Assembly (NCBI GenBank): GCA_021772615.1
Contig: JAJFLQ010000048.1
Span: forward strand, 84,057 to 148,056
DNA from: Verrucomicrobiota bacterium
Lineage (GTDB): Bacteria; Verrucomicrobiota; Lentisphaeria; JABSQK01; JAJFLO01
Direction of reading: 5' to 3'
Length of the DNA stretch: 64,000 nt
The notes under the pieces were generated by a model that ran no database searches, had not been told where the DNA came from, and saw nothing but the letters and a program-made list of their open reading frames with translations. This document shows, piece after piece, positions 16,860-26,403 of this stretch; positions within the stretch are counted from its first letter, which is position 1, and every line of letters begins with the position of its first letter. A program made the translations under genes and the position numbers.

Positions 16860-19112
16860 ATGATGTTTGCTATTGACGGCCTGCAACCTGTGTTCGTCTG
16901 GGGAATTTTCACGCGGGCGCTGGCGTTGGTGTACATGCTGAGTTTTGTATCCCTTTATCATCAGATCGTACCGCTCGCGGGATCCAGAGGCATTACCCCG
17001 GTGCATGAGCTGCTGCTGAAAATCCAGAGTGATTTTCCAGGCATTCGTCGATTCTTCTATTTTCCCACGCTACTTTGGTTCAACGCCGGCGACCGTTTCC
17101 TGAAGATGCTGGTTCTCACCGGTATCGGCCTCTCCGCGCTCGTGGTCTACGGCGGGCCATACTCGCATTGGTGCCTGTTCGGCTGCTGGCTGATCTATCT
17201 TTCACTGGATATCGCTATCGAACTCGTATTCCCCTGGGATTGCCTGTTGTTCGAGGCGGGGTTTCTGGCGATATTCCTGCCGCAATTACATGTCTTACCG
17301 GACTTAAGCGCCGTGCAGGCGCCCGCGGTACTTGTCGCATGGGCGTATCGCTGGCTTCTGTTTCGCGTGATCTTCGGATTCGGAAAGAAGAAGTTCCTGG
17401 GAGCTACGGCCAAGGACAGGAGCTATATCAAGTCGTTTCTGATCAATCAGCCGATCCCGTCGCCGCTGGCCTGGTACGCCTGCCGCTGGCCGACGTGGGT
17501 ATTCGTTTTCATGCTCGCGGGCATGTTCTTCACCGAAGTGATCGCGCCGTTCCTGATTTTCATTCCGGGATATCCGCGGCTCCTTGCTGCCGCGGCCATT
17601 GCAAGCCTTATGATCGGCATTCAACTCTTCGGTAATTTCGGGTATTTTAATCTGCTGACGGCTGTGCTGTGCATACCTCTGCTGGACTGTTTTGCGACGA
17701 TTTTCGATTTGTCCATACCCGAGCTGTATGAATCACCACGCGCCATCGCTACGAGTCTGGTTGCCGTGGTTGTACTGACGGGGGGATTGTTGTACCTGCC
17801 GCTCGATAGCTGGTGCAGTCGCGGGTGGACGTTTTGGCCGATCCATTTGAAGGTCCGGAATCCGCTGCTACGGTGCTTGATTGGATTTTATCGCCTGCTG
17901 TCTCCGTTCCGGATCGTCAATGCTTACGGTGTGTTTCCTCCGCAGTGTGCACCAGCCGTACGTTGGCTGCCGGTTATCGAGGGAGCGGGTGAGGACGGCA
18001 TCTGGCGCGAGTACACCTACCGCTACATACCTTCGTCGGCGTCATCACCGCCTCGATTTGTTGCACCGTATCACCCGCGCCTGGATCATGGTATCTTCTA
18101 CGAGGCATACGGCTTGAACACTCGGTTCCTGACGTCCGCGCTTCAGGGGAGGAATCCGTATAGAAGCCAAACGTGCTCGGATGTAGACCGATTGTTGCAG
18201 CGCATTCTCGAAGGAGATGCGCCATTGCTGAAACTTTTCGGAATCAATCCGTTTCCTGACGCCGGGCGACCGCCAAAACAGATGCGAGTGCGGTGTTTTC
18301 TCTACCAGCCCGCTACCATCGCGCATCGTAGGGCGACAGGCGAATGGTGGGTTCGTCGCTGTGTCGGCCTCCACGTTGCCGCCCGCGAGTGCAATGATGC
18401 GATCTGGAACGACTTTCTGCCGGATTCCGAGCTGTTCCACTGGGACGATGTCTTCTGGCGACGGCGCACTGCCGGACTTCGGGCGCTCCGACGTCACCCG
18501 GCTGAAGGCATCTCCGTGTCGCCGGAAGAAAGGCGCCGATTCTGGTCCGAATTTGGTGCCGTCGCAGGCCGCCCCGACAGCATACACCAGCGTGATCTGG
18601 CGGCAACTGCGAAATCGGTTCGCGACCGGTTCTCTGTGGCCGAACTGCGTGAAATTGAACGAACAATGGCACTGCTTGCGGCCATCCTGTTGGCAGAACT
18701 GGAGCCGTTTTGGTGCGGCCGAAGAAAGCCCGCGATCATTTGCGAAAGTTATTTTCACCTCTGCCTGCTGGTGCATCACATTATGGCCTGCGGCCGTGAC
18801 GCGTTCGAGCGAGCGCTATCGAATCCGGAGTGTGTTGCAGAGGAAGTGGACCGTGCGTCGATCGTTTCCGGTCTCTACTACCCTGCAATTGTCTGGTACG
18901 ACGATCTCGTGTTTTACGCCCGAAAAGTCCACATCGTCCGGGGAATCATTACGCTCGACGGCGGTCACGGCGTGCTTGGGTTCCTCGACCTGATTCCGTT
19001 CATCGCAGAACAATTTGCCGAACCGGACCAAGAGCTGCCGGTATTTACGCAATCAATCGCAACCGGGGAGTGGTCAATCCACGCCAGGGACGACCCCAAA
19101 GTCGGGCTATGA
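16860..19112 (+). CDS. lipase maturation factor family membrane protein
   Basis: 750 residues. The N-terminal ~330 residues contain about eight to ten membrane helices; the remainder is soluble and ends in a charged tail. Features typical of the lipase maturation factor family are IFTRALALVYMLSFVSLYHQI, LVFPWDCLLFEAGFLAIF, FGKKKF, FGNFGYFNLLTAVL and the region NAYGVFPP with REYTYRY and APYHPRLDH. Eukaryotic LMF1 assists folding of secreted lipases; bacterial roles are unproven. Its stop overlaps the start of a glycosyltransferase gene (ATGA), so the two are co-translated. Confidence 0.82.
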   Translation: MMFAIDGLQPVFVWGIFTRALALVYMLSFVSLYHQIVPLAGSRGITPVHELLLKIQSDFPGIRRFFYFPTLLWFNAGDRFLKMLVLTGIGLSALVVYGGPYSHWCLFGCWLIYLSLDIAIELVFPWDCLLFEAGFLAIFLPQLHVLPDLSAVQAPAVLVAWAYRWLLFRVIFGFGKKKFLGATAKDRSYIKSFLINQPIPSPLAWYACRWPTWVFVFMLAGMFFTEVIAPFLIFIPGYPRLLAAAAIASLMIGIQLFGNFGYFNLLTAVLCIPLLDCFATIFDLSIPELYESPRAIATSLVAVVVLTGGLLYLPLDSWCSRGWTFWPIHLKVRNPLLRCLIGFYRLLSPFRIVNAYGVFPPQCAPAVRWLPVIEGAGEDGIWREYTYRYIPSSASSPPRFVAPYHPRLDHGIFYEAYGLNTRFLTSALQGRNPYRSQTCSDVDRLLQRILEGDAPLLKLFGINPFPDAGRPPKQMRVRCFLYQPATIAHRRATGEWWVRRCVGLHVAARECNDAIWNDFLPDSELFHWDDVFWRRRTAGLRALRRHPAEGISVSPEERRRFWSEFGAVAGRPDSIHQRDLAATAKSVRDRFSVAELREIERTMALLAAILLAELEPFWCGRRKPAIICESYFHLCLLVHHIMACGRDAFERALSNPECVAEEVDRASIVSGLYYPAIVWYDDLVFYARKVHIVRGIITLDGGHGVLGFLDLIPFIAEQFAEPDQELPVFTQSIATGEWSIHARDDPKVGL

Positions 19113-20248
19113 ATATCGACATCGTATATTTCGATGCCGGGTCCGGACACCGGACGGCTGCCTTTGCGCTGAAATCCGTGATCGAGGCTGCAGACGCGAC
19201 CGTCCACGTCAGGGTATTGGACATTCTCGATGTGATCTCCGGCAATCGTGTTTTCTACTGGGTCGTGAGGTCTGGCATCGCGTATTTCAACTGGATGCTC
19301 AGGCGCGATCGGGTGATCGACCTGAACGGATTGATTCGACTCTCGCTGCGGTGCCAGGATGCCGTTGGCAGCGGCGGTCTTGCGAAAATATCACAATTCT
19401 GGCAACCGCCGCCACCGGATATCGTTGTATCGGTTACGCCCATGTACAATCCGGTGCTGTTCCGGAGCGCCGCGCTAGCCAATCCGCATGTAACATGCAT
19501 CACCGTTCCGGTTGATTTCGAAGAGGTAATGCCTCGCTATTGGGTGACGCCGGTTGTCGACCAATGCTACCTTATGGCTACGCCTCGTCTTGTCGAGCAG
19601 GCCGCGGAGGCCGCAGTTCCCCAACGCTGCATTCACCGGCTGGGTGGTATGATTATCGATCCGGCGTTTTACGAGGACGTCGAGCTGGACCGCAATCGGG
19701 AACTGTCGAAACTGGGATTTTCACCGGCGCCGACCGGCGTGGCGTCGTTTGGCGGACAGGGATGCACAATTCTCCGTGACATTGCCGCGCATCTCGCTGC
19801 AGTCGGAACAGACCTGAACATGATCTTTCTATGCGGTCGCGATGAGCGACTGTTCAAGATGATATCGGAAATGTCCACACCGTATGCGAAGCTGGTTCTC
19901 GCCTATGCCCCGGAACCGCCGTCGAAGTACATGCGTCTGGCGGATTTCATCATCGGCAAGCCCGGGGCAATGACTATTACAGAGGCGCTCATTACACGAA
20001 CCCCGATCATCGCGATCAAGAGCCGCGGGATGCATCCGGTTCAACATGCCAACGAACGCTGGGTAGAGGATCACGGCACCGGCATCGTCGTGAAACGCTT
20101 GAGCGACTTGCCGGATGCCGTTGCGGAAGTGGCTGGCTCGCGGCTGTACCGCGACAGCTGCGAACAGCATCGGCACAACGGCATCTTCGATGCCGGAAAA
20201 TGCATTCTGGCAGGGGAAAGAACGATGATGGGTCTTGCCGGCGCGTGA
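19109..20248 (+). CDS. MGDG-synthase/MurG-like family 28 glycosyltransferase
   Basis: 379 residues from the ATG at 19109 that overlaps the previous stop; an open frame continues upstream but lies within the LMF-like gene. The start MNIDIVYFDAGSGHRTAA is the GxGH donor/acceptor N-domain of monogalactosyldiacylglycerol synthase-like GT28 enzymes. The C-domain has YMRLADFIIGKPGAMTITEALITRTPII, the nucleotide-sugar site. The expected product is a glycolipid, matching the upstream isoprenoid and LMF-like genes, but the acceptor is unknown. Confidence 0.82.
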   Translation: MNIDIVYFDAGSGHRTAAFALKSVIEAADATVHVRVLDILDVISGNRVFYWVVRSGIAYFNWMLRRDRVIDLNGLIRLSLRCQDAVGSGGLAKISQFWQPPPPDIVVSVTPMYNPVLFRSAALANPHVTCITVPVDFEEVMPRYWVTPVVDQCYLMATPRLVEQAAEAAVPQRCIHRLGGMIIDPAFYEDVELDRNRELSKLGFSPAPTGVASFGGQGCTILRDIAAHLAAVGTDLNMIFLCGRDERLFKMISEMSTPYAKLVLAYAPEPPSKYMRLADFIIGKPGAMTITEALITRTPIIAIKSRGMHPVQHANERWVEDHGTGIVVKRLSDLPDAVAEVAGSRLYRDSCEQHRHNGIFDAGKCILAGERTMMGLAGA

Positions 20249-20310
20249 TGCAATATTCAGATCTGGCCGATACGATCAATGTTGGTGTGTAACGTGACGA
20301 TCTATCGCGA

Positions 20311-21195
20311 TCATACCTGCCAGTACACACACTCCTCGTCGACGCGTTTGATCACCACCTTGTTGCCTCCGCTGCAGGTCTCATCCTCCGTCCATTCACG
20401 ATTCGTCCGGTCCATGTAATCGTGAACCGCGCGGCGGCACTCTGCATATCCGTTGTAGTCATCGACGATGCAAAAACCACCAGACGGAATTCTTGGATAA
20501 GCGTGTTCGAGAACGTCGGTCGTTGACTCATAAAAATCACTGTCAAGTCGAAGCAATGCGATCGTATCATACGGCAGCGACGGCAATGTATCGGAAAAAT
20601 AGCCTTTCAGATAGCAGACGTTGTCTTCAAGTCCATAACGCTTTGCAGCGGCCATCACATCATCATACATATTCGCCGGAATATACTCGACTGACCACAC
20701 ATCGAACACGGCCAACTTGTTATAAAAAACTTCCACCGATTCCTCATCGGTTACCGACGGAAAGAAACGAAGCAGAACCGAACGAACCATTCTCATCACG
20801 ATCGGTTTGGGAAGTAGATGATACAGTGACTTCGCCAGGATGTTGCCTGCAACCTGCCTTACCGGTCCTGCACTGCCTTCGTGGCGGAAGAGGTCGCAAC
20901 CAACGGCGATTCGGTTGTTCGAACCGTCGTAGTGGCGGAAACACGCCGCCATAAACAGCACGGCGCCACCGAACCAGCACCCCGCCTCAAGACATATGCC
21001 GTTCACGTTGTTGGTGGTAATACTCCTGACACAATCGTTGATCGTCTCGAGACGCCGTCGCCCGATCATCGTTCGGGTTGAGGCCGATGGTCGCTGAAGT
21101 TCCGGTCCGGTAACTCTGGTCATGAAATTATCGCAGGCCGATGTGTCCAGTGAACCGGTGAGCGCACGCGCCATCAGGTCCAAATATGGTTCCAT
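20311..21195 (-). CDS. TylF/macrocin-type O-methyltransferase
   Basis: 294 residues from the ATG at 21195, chosen because AAGGAT lies 8 bases ahead; the frame opens 14 codons earlier. It is a SAM-dependent Rossmann enzyme: TINDCVRSITTNNVNGICLEAG with CWFGGAVLFMAA (motif I), YLKGYFSDTLPSL, ALLRLDSDFYESTTDVLEHAYPRI and GGFCIVDDYN, all characteristic of the TylF family, which methylates sugar hydroxyls in natural products and in surface glycans. It is adjacent to an MGT glycosyltransferase on the same strand, which fits a glycosylation/methylation pair. Confidence 0.85.
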   Translation of the reverse strand: MEPYLDLMARALTGSLDTSACDNFMTRVTGPELQRPSASTRTMIGRRRLETINDCVRSITTNNVNGICLEAGCWFGGAVLFMAACFRHYDGSNNRIAVGCDLFRHEGSAGPVRQVAGNILAKSLYHLLPKPIVMRMVRSVLLRFFPSVTDEESVEVFYNKLAVFDVWSVEYIPANMYDDVMAAAKRYGLEDNVCYLKGYFSDTLPSLPYDTIALLRLDSDFYESTTDVLEHAYPRIPSGGFCIVDDYNGYAECRRAVHDYMDRTNREWTEDETCSGGNKVVIKRVDEECVYWQV

Positions 21196-21279
21196 AAGAA
21201 TGATCCTTGGCCGTCGGGTAGCCATTGCGTAACACACACGATGTAACGGAACCGTGATCGCTTCGATATTTCAGCACTG

Positions 21280-22503
21280 TCAACGTATGTTTGCTTTTCT
21301 CAGGTAGGTGAGGATCCTATCGACACCATGTTTGAACCCCGTCGTGTCGTCGAAATCCTTCGAAATTCTTTCACAATTCCTTTTGTAGTCATGATCGGAC
21401 AGGATCGTTTCTGCGGCCCGTCTAAGTGCACTTGCAGAACGCTTTTTTGGCATAATACCGGCTCCGGCTTCGACGACACGCGATCCGTTAAGCGTCTGTT
21501 CGGCAGTAATGGGGTATATGATAACCGGAACCAGAAAGTATAGCGATTCACAGGTACTGTTCAATCCGCCGTGAGAGATAAAGAGGTTCGCCCGCCTTAG
21601 GACCTCGAAATGAGGCACATGGGGATAACGATACAGGCTGAAATTGTCTGGAATATGTTCCAATTGGTGTGTGTCAACAGCACTGCCCAGTGATAAGATG
21701 ATCTTCGCGTGCATATCGCCAAAGGCCTCGAAGCACATATTGAAGAACGCCAGATTGTCATTCACCATGGTCCCCATTGAGATGAAAATCAGAGGTAGGT
21801 CCGCTGGAATCGCGAGGTCAAGCTTGTTCCCGTCATCCCGGCTCGTGATCGAAGGACCAATAAAACAATACGTTTCATCAAAGGCTTCCCGTTGCGGCTG
21901 CCATCGCTCGGTGGTATAGACGATATTCAGTCCCTCGGGATTGGTCGCAAACTCGACCGGGTCGAATGATCTGCACGCCGGTAGTCCGCACGTCCGCAAC
22001 AACGAGCTAAAGTTGGCCGTAACCTGTGGAAACATCCGCCCTTCTTTCGTGAAAAAACGTCTGCACAGCAACCCGATCATTCCGGATTTCGTCACGCCGA
22101 CCTTGAGGAGTTCCAGGTTCAACGCGAACGTGACAATAGACGAAACGGCAGGAATTTTCAGATATGCGGCCAGACATTTTCCCCATGAACTCAGACCGTC
22201 ATGAATGATCAGATCCGGCTTCATCATGCCAATGTCATCTACCAGCTTTGCGAAGATCTCGATCGATTTATTCTGGATCAGATTCAGATTTGGAAAGGGA
22301 TTCCGGGCAAGCGATATCAACGCGCTGTTCAACCCCACGTCGTAATCCCGAAACTCGGCGCCGGCGTGCAGGATCATGTCCTGGTAATCGGGGACGGAAT
22401 AATAGATTACCTCATGTCCCGAACCCACTAGTTCTTTAACCAGACCGATAGTTGGGCACGTATGTCCATGGAGCGGAAATCCCAGAAATATGATTTTGAT
22501 CAT
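21280..22503 (-). CDS. MGT-family (UGT-like) glycosyltransferase
   Basis: 407 residues, GT1 fold. The N-terminus IFLGFPLHGHTCPTIGLVKEL is the GHxxP block of macrolide/carotenoid glycosyltransferases; the C-domain has FISMGTMVNDN, HVPHFEVLRRANLFISHGG and the donor region HGGLNSTCESLYFLVPVIIYP ending in AEQTLNG. MGT enzymes glycosylate macrolides, zeaxanthin (CrtX) or lipids. Its neighbours suggest an isoprenoid or glycolipid acceptor. It lies 84 bases upstream of the TylF-type methyltransferase and is probably in the same transcript. Confidence 0.88.
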   Translation of the reverse strand: MIKIIFLGFPLHGHTCPTIGLVKELVGSGHEVIYYSVPDYQDMILHAGAEFRDYDVGLNSALISLARNPFPNLNLIQNKSIEIFAKLVDDIGMMKPDLIIHDGLSSWGKCLAAYLKIPAVSSIVTFALNLELLKVGVTKSGMIGLLCRRFFTKEGRMFPQVTANFSSLLRTCGLPACRSFDPVEFATNPEGLNIVYTTERWQPQREAFDETYCFIGPSITSRDDGNKLDLAIPADLPLIFISMGTMVNDNLAFFNMCFEAFGDMHAKIILSLGSAVDTHQLEHIPDNFSLYRYPHVPHFEVLRRANLFISHGGLNSTCESLYFLVPVIIYPITAEQTLNGSRVVEAGAGIMPKKRSASALRRAAETILSDHDYKRNCERISKDFDDTTGFKHGVDRILTYLRKANIR

Positions 22504-22732
22504 GGCCGTATTAAAACGTGGTCTGCAAAGGTCTGCAACTCATTCAGAGACGAATCTCGCACACCGGGACAGTGCCGTATATATGAAGACAACAGTTAAC
22601 GTTAATGACGACGTTTTGGTTTCGGTTAAGAGCAATGATAGAGCGTGCTGCTTGACATGACGGCGCCTGCGTGTTGACCGGCGGCACCATTGCCAGGGGG
22701 TGGAAACGAATTCGCACGAAAGACCACTTTTC

Positions 22733-23656
22733 TCACAAACTGTACTGAGCGGTCAGAGTGCCCCTGTCGCTCCGGGCATCAAGAAAACATCTTGCGCCGA
22801 TGGGAAGGCACACGCGACCCGAAAAGTGGCCATACGGCAAGTCTGCGACCACCGGGCCTGGTACATCGTCAACAAAATCTGCAAGAACCTTGTTGAGATC
22901 GCCGTGATCCGGGTTTTCCGCGACACAGCCGACAAACCGGCCACATGCCAGGCCGCCGAGTTTTCGTAACACCCCCGCAGAGCGCAGTTGCGTTAGCATC
23001 CGATCGACGCGATACGGTTCCTCGTTGACATCTTCGATCACCAGGATCGCCCCTGAAGTATCGGGAAAAAACGGGGTTCCAAGCAGTGAACACATGAGCG
23101 AAAGGCAGCCGCCCAAGAGAACGCCCTCGGTGCTGCCCGGGCGTAAGATCTCCAGGTTCGCAACCGGCGCGATGGGGCGTCCGTAAAGCAGCGACCACAG
23201 GCTGATCTCTGTATCCGGATGCATGTGCGTATCGTCGACATCACTGCCGATGGTGACGCCGGAAACAGATACCAGCCCGGTCTTGGCGGCAATCGCCAGT
23301 TGCAACGCGGTGGTGTCGCTGAAGCCGATCAGCGGCTTGGGGTTATTACGAATCAGGTGGTAATCGATGTCTTCGAGCAGGCGGGTCGATCCGAAGCCTC
23401 CGCGAGCGGCAAAGACGGCCTGAATATTCGGCGATACAAAGGCGTCGTGGAGATCGCGAAGGCGGTCGTCGTCGCCGCCTGCCAGATAGCGGTCTCGTTT
23501 CACTACCGATTGTCCTATCTGTACCTTGTGTCCACGGGATTTCAGGTACGCCGTCGCAGCATCGAGTTTCACGCGATCGACTGGCCCGGACGGTGCGACT
23601 ACTGCGACATCGGCACCGGCTTTAAGTGGGTGAAATTGAATTAGATCCGCATTCAT
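22733..23656 (-). CDS. LD-carboxypeptidase, peptidase family S66
   Basis: 307 residues, normal length. S66 enzymes remove the terminal D-Ala from murein tetrapeptides during cell-wall recycling; MccF relatives cleave microcin C. The nucleophile is Ser113 in IGFSDTTAL, and the partner residues are Glu208 (VIEDVNEEPYRVDRML) and His277 (YGHFSG). The opening GADVAVVAPSGPVDR and ARGGFGSTRLLEDIDY are family blocks. A 29-bp tandem duplication lies directly upstream. Confidence 0.92.
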   Translation of the reverse strand: MNADLIQFHPLKAGADVAVVAPSGPVDRVKLDAATAYLKSRGHKVQIGQSVVKRDRYLAGGDDDRLRDLHDAFVSPNIQAVFAARGGFGSTRLLEDIDYHLIRNNPKPLIGFSDTTALQLAIAAKTGLVSVSGVTIGSDVDDTHMHPDTEISLWSLLYGRPIAPVANLEILRPGSTEGVLLGGCLSLMCSLLGTPFFPDTSGAILVIEDVNEEPYRVDRMLTQLRSAGVLRKLGGLACGRFVGCVAENPDHGDLNKVLADFVDDVPGPVVADLPYGHFSGRVCLPIGARCFLDARSDRGTLTAQYSL

Positions 23657-23681
23657 CGTTACGCAATGCCGAATTCATCCG

Positions 23682-23740
23682 GTATGTGAATAGCGCCGAC
23701 GTGTTATCGAGTATGTGAATAGCGCCGACGTGTTATCGAG
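23682..23740. repeat. 29-bp perfect tandem duplication upstream of LD-carboxypeptidase
   Basis: Unit GTATGTGAATAGCGCCGACG... (23682-23710) is repeated without change at 23711-23739. The start codon of the LD-carboxypeptidase gene is at 23656, so the repeat falls in its promoter region. It looks like a recent slippage or a tandem operator. Confidence 0.8.
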
Positions 23741-24333
23741 CGAAGTTAGATGTTGGCGGATTCGATGTGGAACTCATTGGCCCGCCAGCGGATCTGGCCT
23801 GATGAGACCTGCTGAATGCAGACCAGTGCCAAAGCGGAACGTATCGATATATCATTGGCACGTTGAAACAATAATGCATTATCACTCTTTATTAAGTCCA
23901 ATATTACTCGCGTGGATGGTTTGGGTATCCAGCCCGAACCGTTATAGGACGAACTCTCACGACCAAATCGGTTGATCGCTTCGTCGGATGATGGTATGTC
24001 GTCTTGGTTTGCTGCAGTTTTCGCGGTGCCGCAGCGAGAATCACCAGCCACCGGCGCGTGCCGTGTTGTTTGCCGAGTAACCAATGGAGGTCCGGCGGAC
24101 GATACGATTTGTGCGGTCGTCGAGGCCGCCGCCCCTCCAGGGACGCGTTACAACCCGGGAATGACGTTCGTGTTTCCGGAGCGCTGGAGGGTGGATGGCC
24201 TCAGCCACCGGCGTTCCCAGGTATGGTGTCGTCGAACTCCAACCGGACGTCGAAGGAGTAAGGAAATCGAATTTGCCGATCGATGGCGTGCACACCACCG
24301 TGCTCAGGTCCTCACGGTAGCGGACTGGGCAGT
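23741..24333. other. region without recognisable gene
   Basis: About 590 bases between the repeat and the Nif11-like gene. Open frames on both strands (for example 23746-24084 minus and 23972-24337 plus) overlap each other, show no known motif and have arginine-rich, shadow-like composition. No RNA gene is evident. Confidence 0.4.
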
Positions 24334-24588
24334 CTAACTCGTGGTAAAATCAAGGCCGCTGCCGCCTGCCACCATCTCCAATTCGAAATCGCTTAACTCG
24401 GCATTGTCTCCGGCCAGCGCCGAAATAATATCGTCGGCTTCCGAGGCGTTGAAGATGTAGCCGTGTTGCTTGCCAAGAGCCACCCAGTCGGGAGCCTTTC
24501 CGGCGTCTACAGCCTGCGTGATGACCGCCCTAAGGTCTGCATTTTGACTTACTATCATACGAAATGAACGTGCGGCTTCGACTGACAT
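24334..24588 (-). CDS. Nif11-type leader peptide (putative RiPP precursor)
   Basis: 84 residues from the ATG at 24588, which has a GGAG Shine-Dalgarno 7 bases ahead. The N-terminal domain (SVEAARSFRMIVSQNADL...VALGKQHGYIFNASEADDII) matches the Nif11 leader family, and LSDFELEMVAGG is the double-glycine processing site. The predicted core is only SGLDFTTS. Such leaders guide modification and export of ribosomal peptides. No lanthionine synthase, radical SAM maturase or peptidase-containing exporter gene lies in the window, so it is an orphan or is modified by distant enzymes. Confidence 0.85.
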   Translation of the reverse strand: MSVEAARSFRMIVSQNADLRAVITQAVDAGKAPDWVALGKQHGYIFNASEADDIISALAGDNAELSDFELEMVAGGSGLDFTTS

Positions 24589-25035
24589 AATCGTCTCCGT
24601 TAGTGGTACGTGATGAGAGAAATTGGGAGATGCCGCAATCAGCATAAAATGGGCACCGCCGTGGCATTGCCTGTATGCAGCATAGTATAGCTTCGGCGGA
24701 GCGCCGTCAAGTGCAGGCAGGCCTGATTCCGTTGCCAACCAGGTATCAACCTTACACACAGCGAGTCTACGACAAGTCCAGATCGTCCCGGAACAATTTA
24801 TGCATCACACGGCGAGTTCGCCCGACATTTCCACGATGGTCCGAGCCACCAGTATACCCAACACCATGTGTTTGAGGATCGAGCATCGCCACGAATCGGG
24901 CTTTGCTGGAGGGACCCAGTCCTCTGTGTCCGAAATACATGCCGTCTGCGATCGCCGAGGACTGCGACCTTTCAATGAATCCTGCTCGCGAAGGTGTCTG
25001 GAAGATTTGACGACCTTGGAGTAGTCAACGCCTGA
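24589..25035. other. intergenic region between fliD and Nif11-like gene
   Basis: 447 bases downstream of fliD and upstream of the Nif11-like gene. No convincing coding frame or RNA gene is visible. It presumably contains the Nif11 promoter. Confidence 0.4.
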
Positions 25036-26403
25036 TCAGCCGGCGCCGATCGACCCCAACACGAATGCCGACTGCGCATTGATCTCGGCGATCGCGTTTT
25101 CCATTCGTGCAAACTGCTCGAACATGTCGGTCTCCAGATTCGCAATCCGGCGGTCGATGTCGTCGACGCGAGACTGTTTGTCACTGATCGACGTTGTAAG
25201 CGACCCGGTTCTGTTGGTGATCGAGCCGTCGATGGGATCGTTGAGACTGACAAGATAGTCGTCGAGCTGACTGATGATTCCGCCTTGGGAATCACGAAAC
25301 AGGTCTTCGACCTCCTCAAAGTTGCTGGTAAGCGCCTGTTCGAATTTTTCCTCGTCAACGATCTTCAACCGATTGGTACGGCCGTCGGTCCAGATACCAA
25401 TTTTCTCGAGCGAGTTGAAGTCCTGGTCCAGGAATCCGGGGTTATCTTCACGGCGCGTCACCAGAGAGCGGGTCTTGATCTGGATTTCTGAAAGCAGATT
25501 CTCGCCTTGCAGGATGCCGATTTCGTTGATCTCTTCGCCGACGCCGTTGAGGACGACCCGGTTCTGGTTGTCAATCAGTTCCAACGTGGAATTATAGGTA
25601 TCGATAAACTCGGTAATAAGGGATTTAACCGTTTCGGTATCGTGCTTTACGCTCAACGTGGACTGGCCGTCTTCGACGAAATTAAGCGTGACGCCGCCAA
25701 TCTTTCCGGTGACACCGGTATTGCTGGCGGACGTGATCGGCACATTGTTGATCGTAGCTGCGAGATCCTCGGATGTCTGCAATTCGTTCTTTATCCCGCC
25801 GGCCTGAAAGATGCCGAGCGCATCGAGTATGCTTCCGGTGCCGTCCGAGATCGTCATATCGGTGTCGCCGGTCTTTTCACGTTCAAGCACCAACGTGGTA
25901 TCGATAATCGACGCAACGACACGCTCGTCGTCGTCCATGTTGATACCGGCTTCGTTGATATTCTGGCGGATGTCGTCGAGTGTATCCGTGGCCGCCACGG
26001 AGATTACCTCACCGCCAACCGTAAAGTCTCCGGTCAGCCCTAATGCCGTGCTGGTCGACGCCTGTGCATCGCTGGAAATAGTGTGGGATTTCGCGGTTTG
26101 TGAGACGTTGATGGAATATGTCGCTTCTGCGGCGGAGAAACTGGCGCTCGCGGTGAGCTTGGTGTCGTCCGACGAGGTGGCATTCATTTGCTGCCATGTG
26201 AGAAACGAATCCAATTTCTGTGTTTTGCTACGGAGGTCCGTGACAGCGATGTCGAGATCGTTAAAAGCGGAAAGTTTTACCTCATCGATGACAATTTCGT
26301 TCTCCAGGCGAATTGCCGGCGTCCGTTCTGCCGTCAACACTGCTTCTATGATTGCCGCCGTATCGAGTCCGGAAGCAAGTCCACCTAGACGTATCGGTTC
26401 CAT
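25036..26403 (-). CDS. fliD: flagellar filament cap protein FliD
   Basis: 455 residues. FliD caps the growing filament and folds exported flagellin. The N-terminus IRLGGLASGLDTAAIIEAVL is the diagnostic FliD_N start, followed by FDLDIAVTDLRSKTQ-type coiled coil. The C-terminal domain has FNSLEKIGIWTDGRTNRLKI and EKFEQALTSNFEEVEDLF, then a helix ending in FEQFARMENAIAEINAQSAFVL. Length is typical. It is downstream of flagellin on the same strand, separated by 468 bases and a terminator, so it is likely transcribed separately. Confidence 0.95.
   Translation of the reverse strand: MEPIRLGGLASGLDTAAIIEAVLTAERTPAIRLENEIVIDEVKLSAFNDLDIAVTDLRSKTQKLDSFLTWQQMNATSSDDTKLTASASFSAAEATYSINVSQTAKSHTISSDAQASTSTALGLTGDFTVGGEVISVAATDTLDDIRQNINEAGINMDDDERVVASIIDTTLVLEREKTGDTDMTISDGTGSILDALGIFQAGGIKNELQTSEDLAATINNVPITSASNTGVTGKIGGVTLNFVEDGQSTLSVKHDTETVKSLITEFIDTYNSTLELIDNQNRVVLNGVGEEINEIGILQGENLLSEIQIKTRSLVTRREDNPGFLDQDFNSLEKIGIWTDGRTNRLKIVDEEKFEQALTSNFEEVEDLFRDSQGGIISQLDDYLVSLNDPIDGSITNRTGSLTTSISDKQSRVDDIDRRIANLETDMFEQFARMENAIAEINAQSAFVLGSIGAG

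Noticed and set aside
23746..24337. Open frames on both strands (112 and 121 residues)
   Set aside because: They overlap each other, have no recognisable motif and look like shadow frames of GC-rich non-coding DNA.
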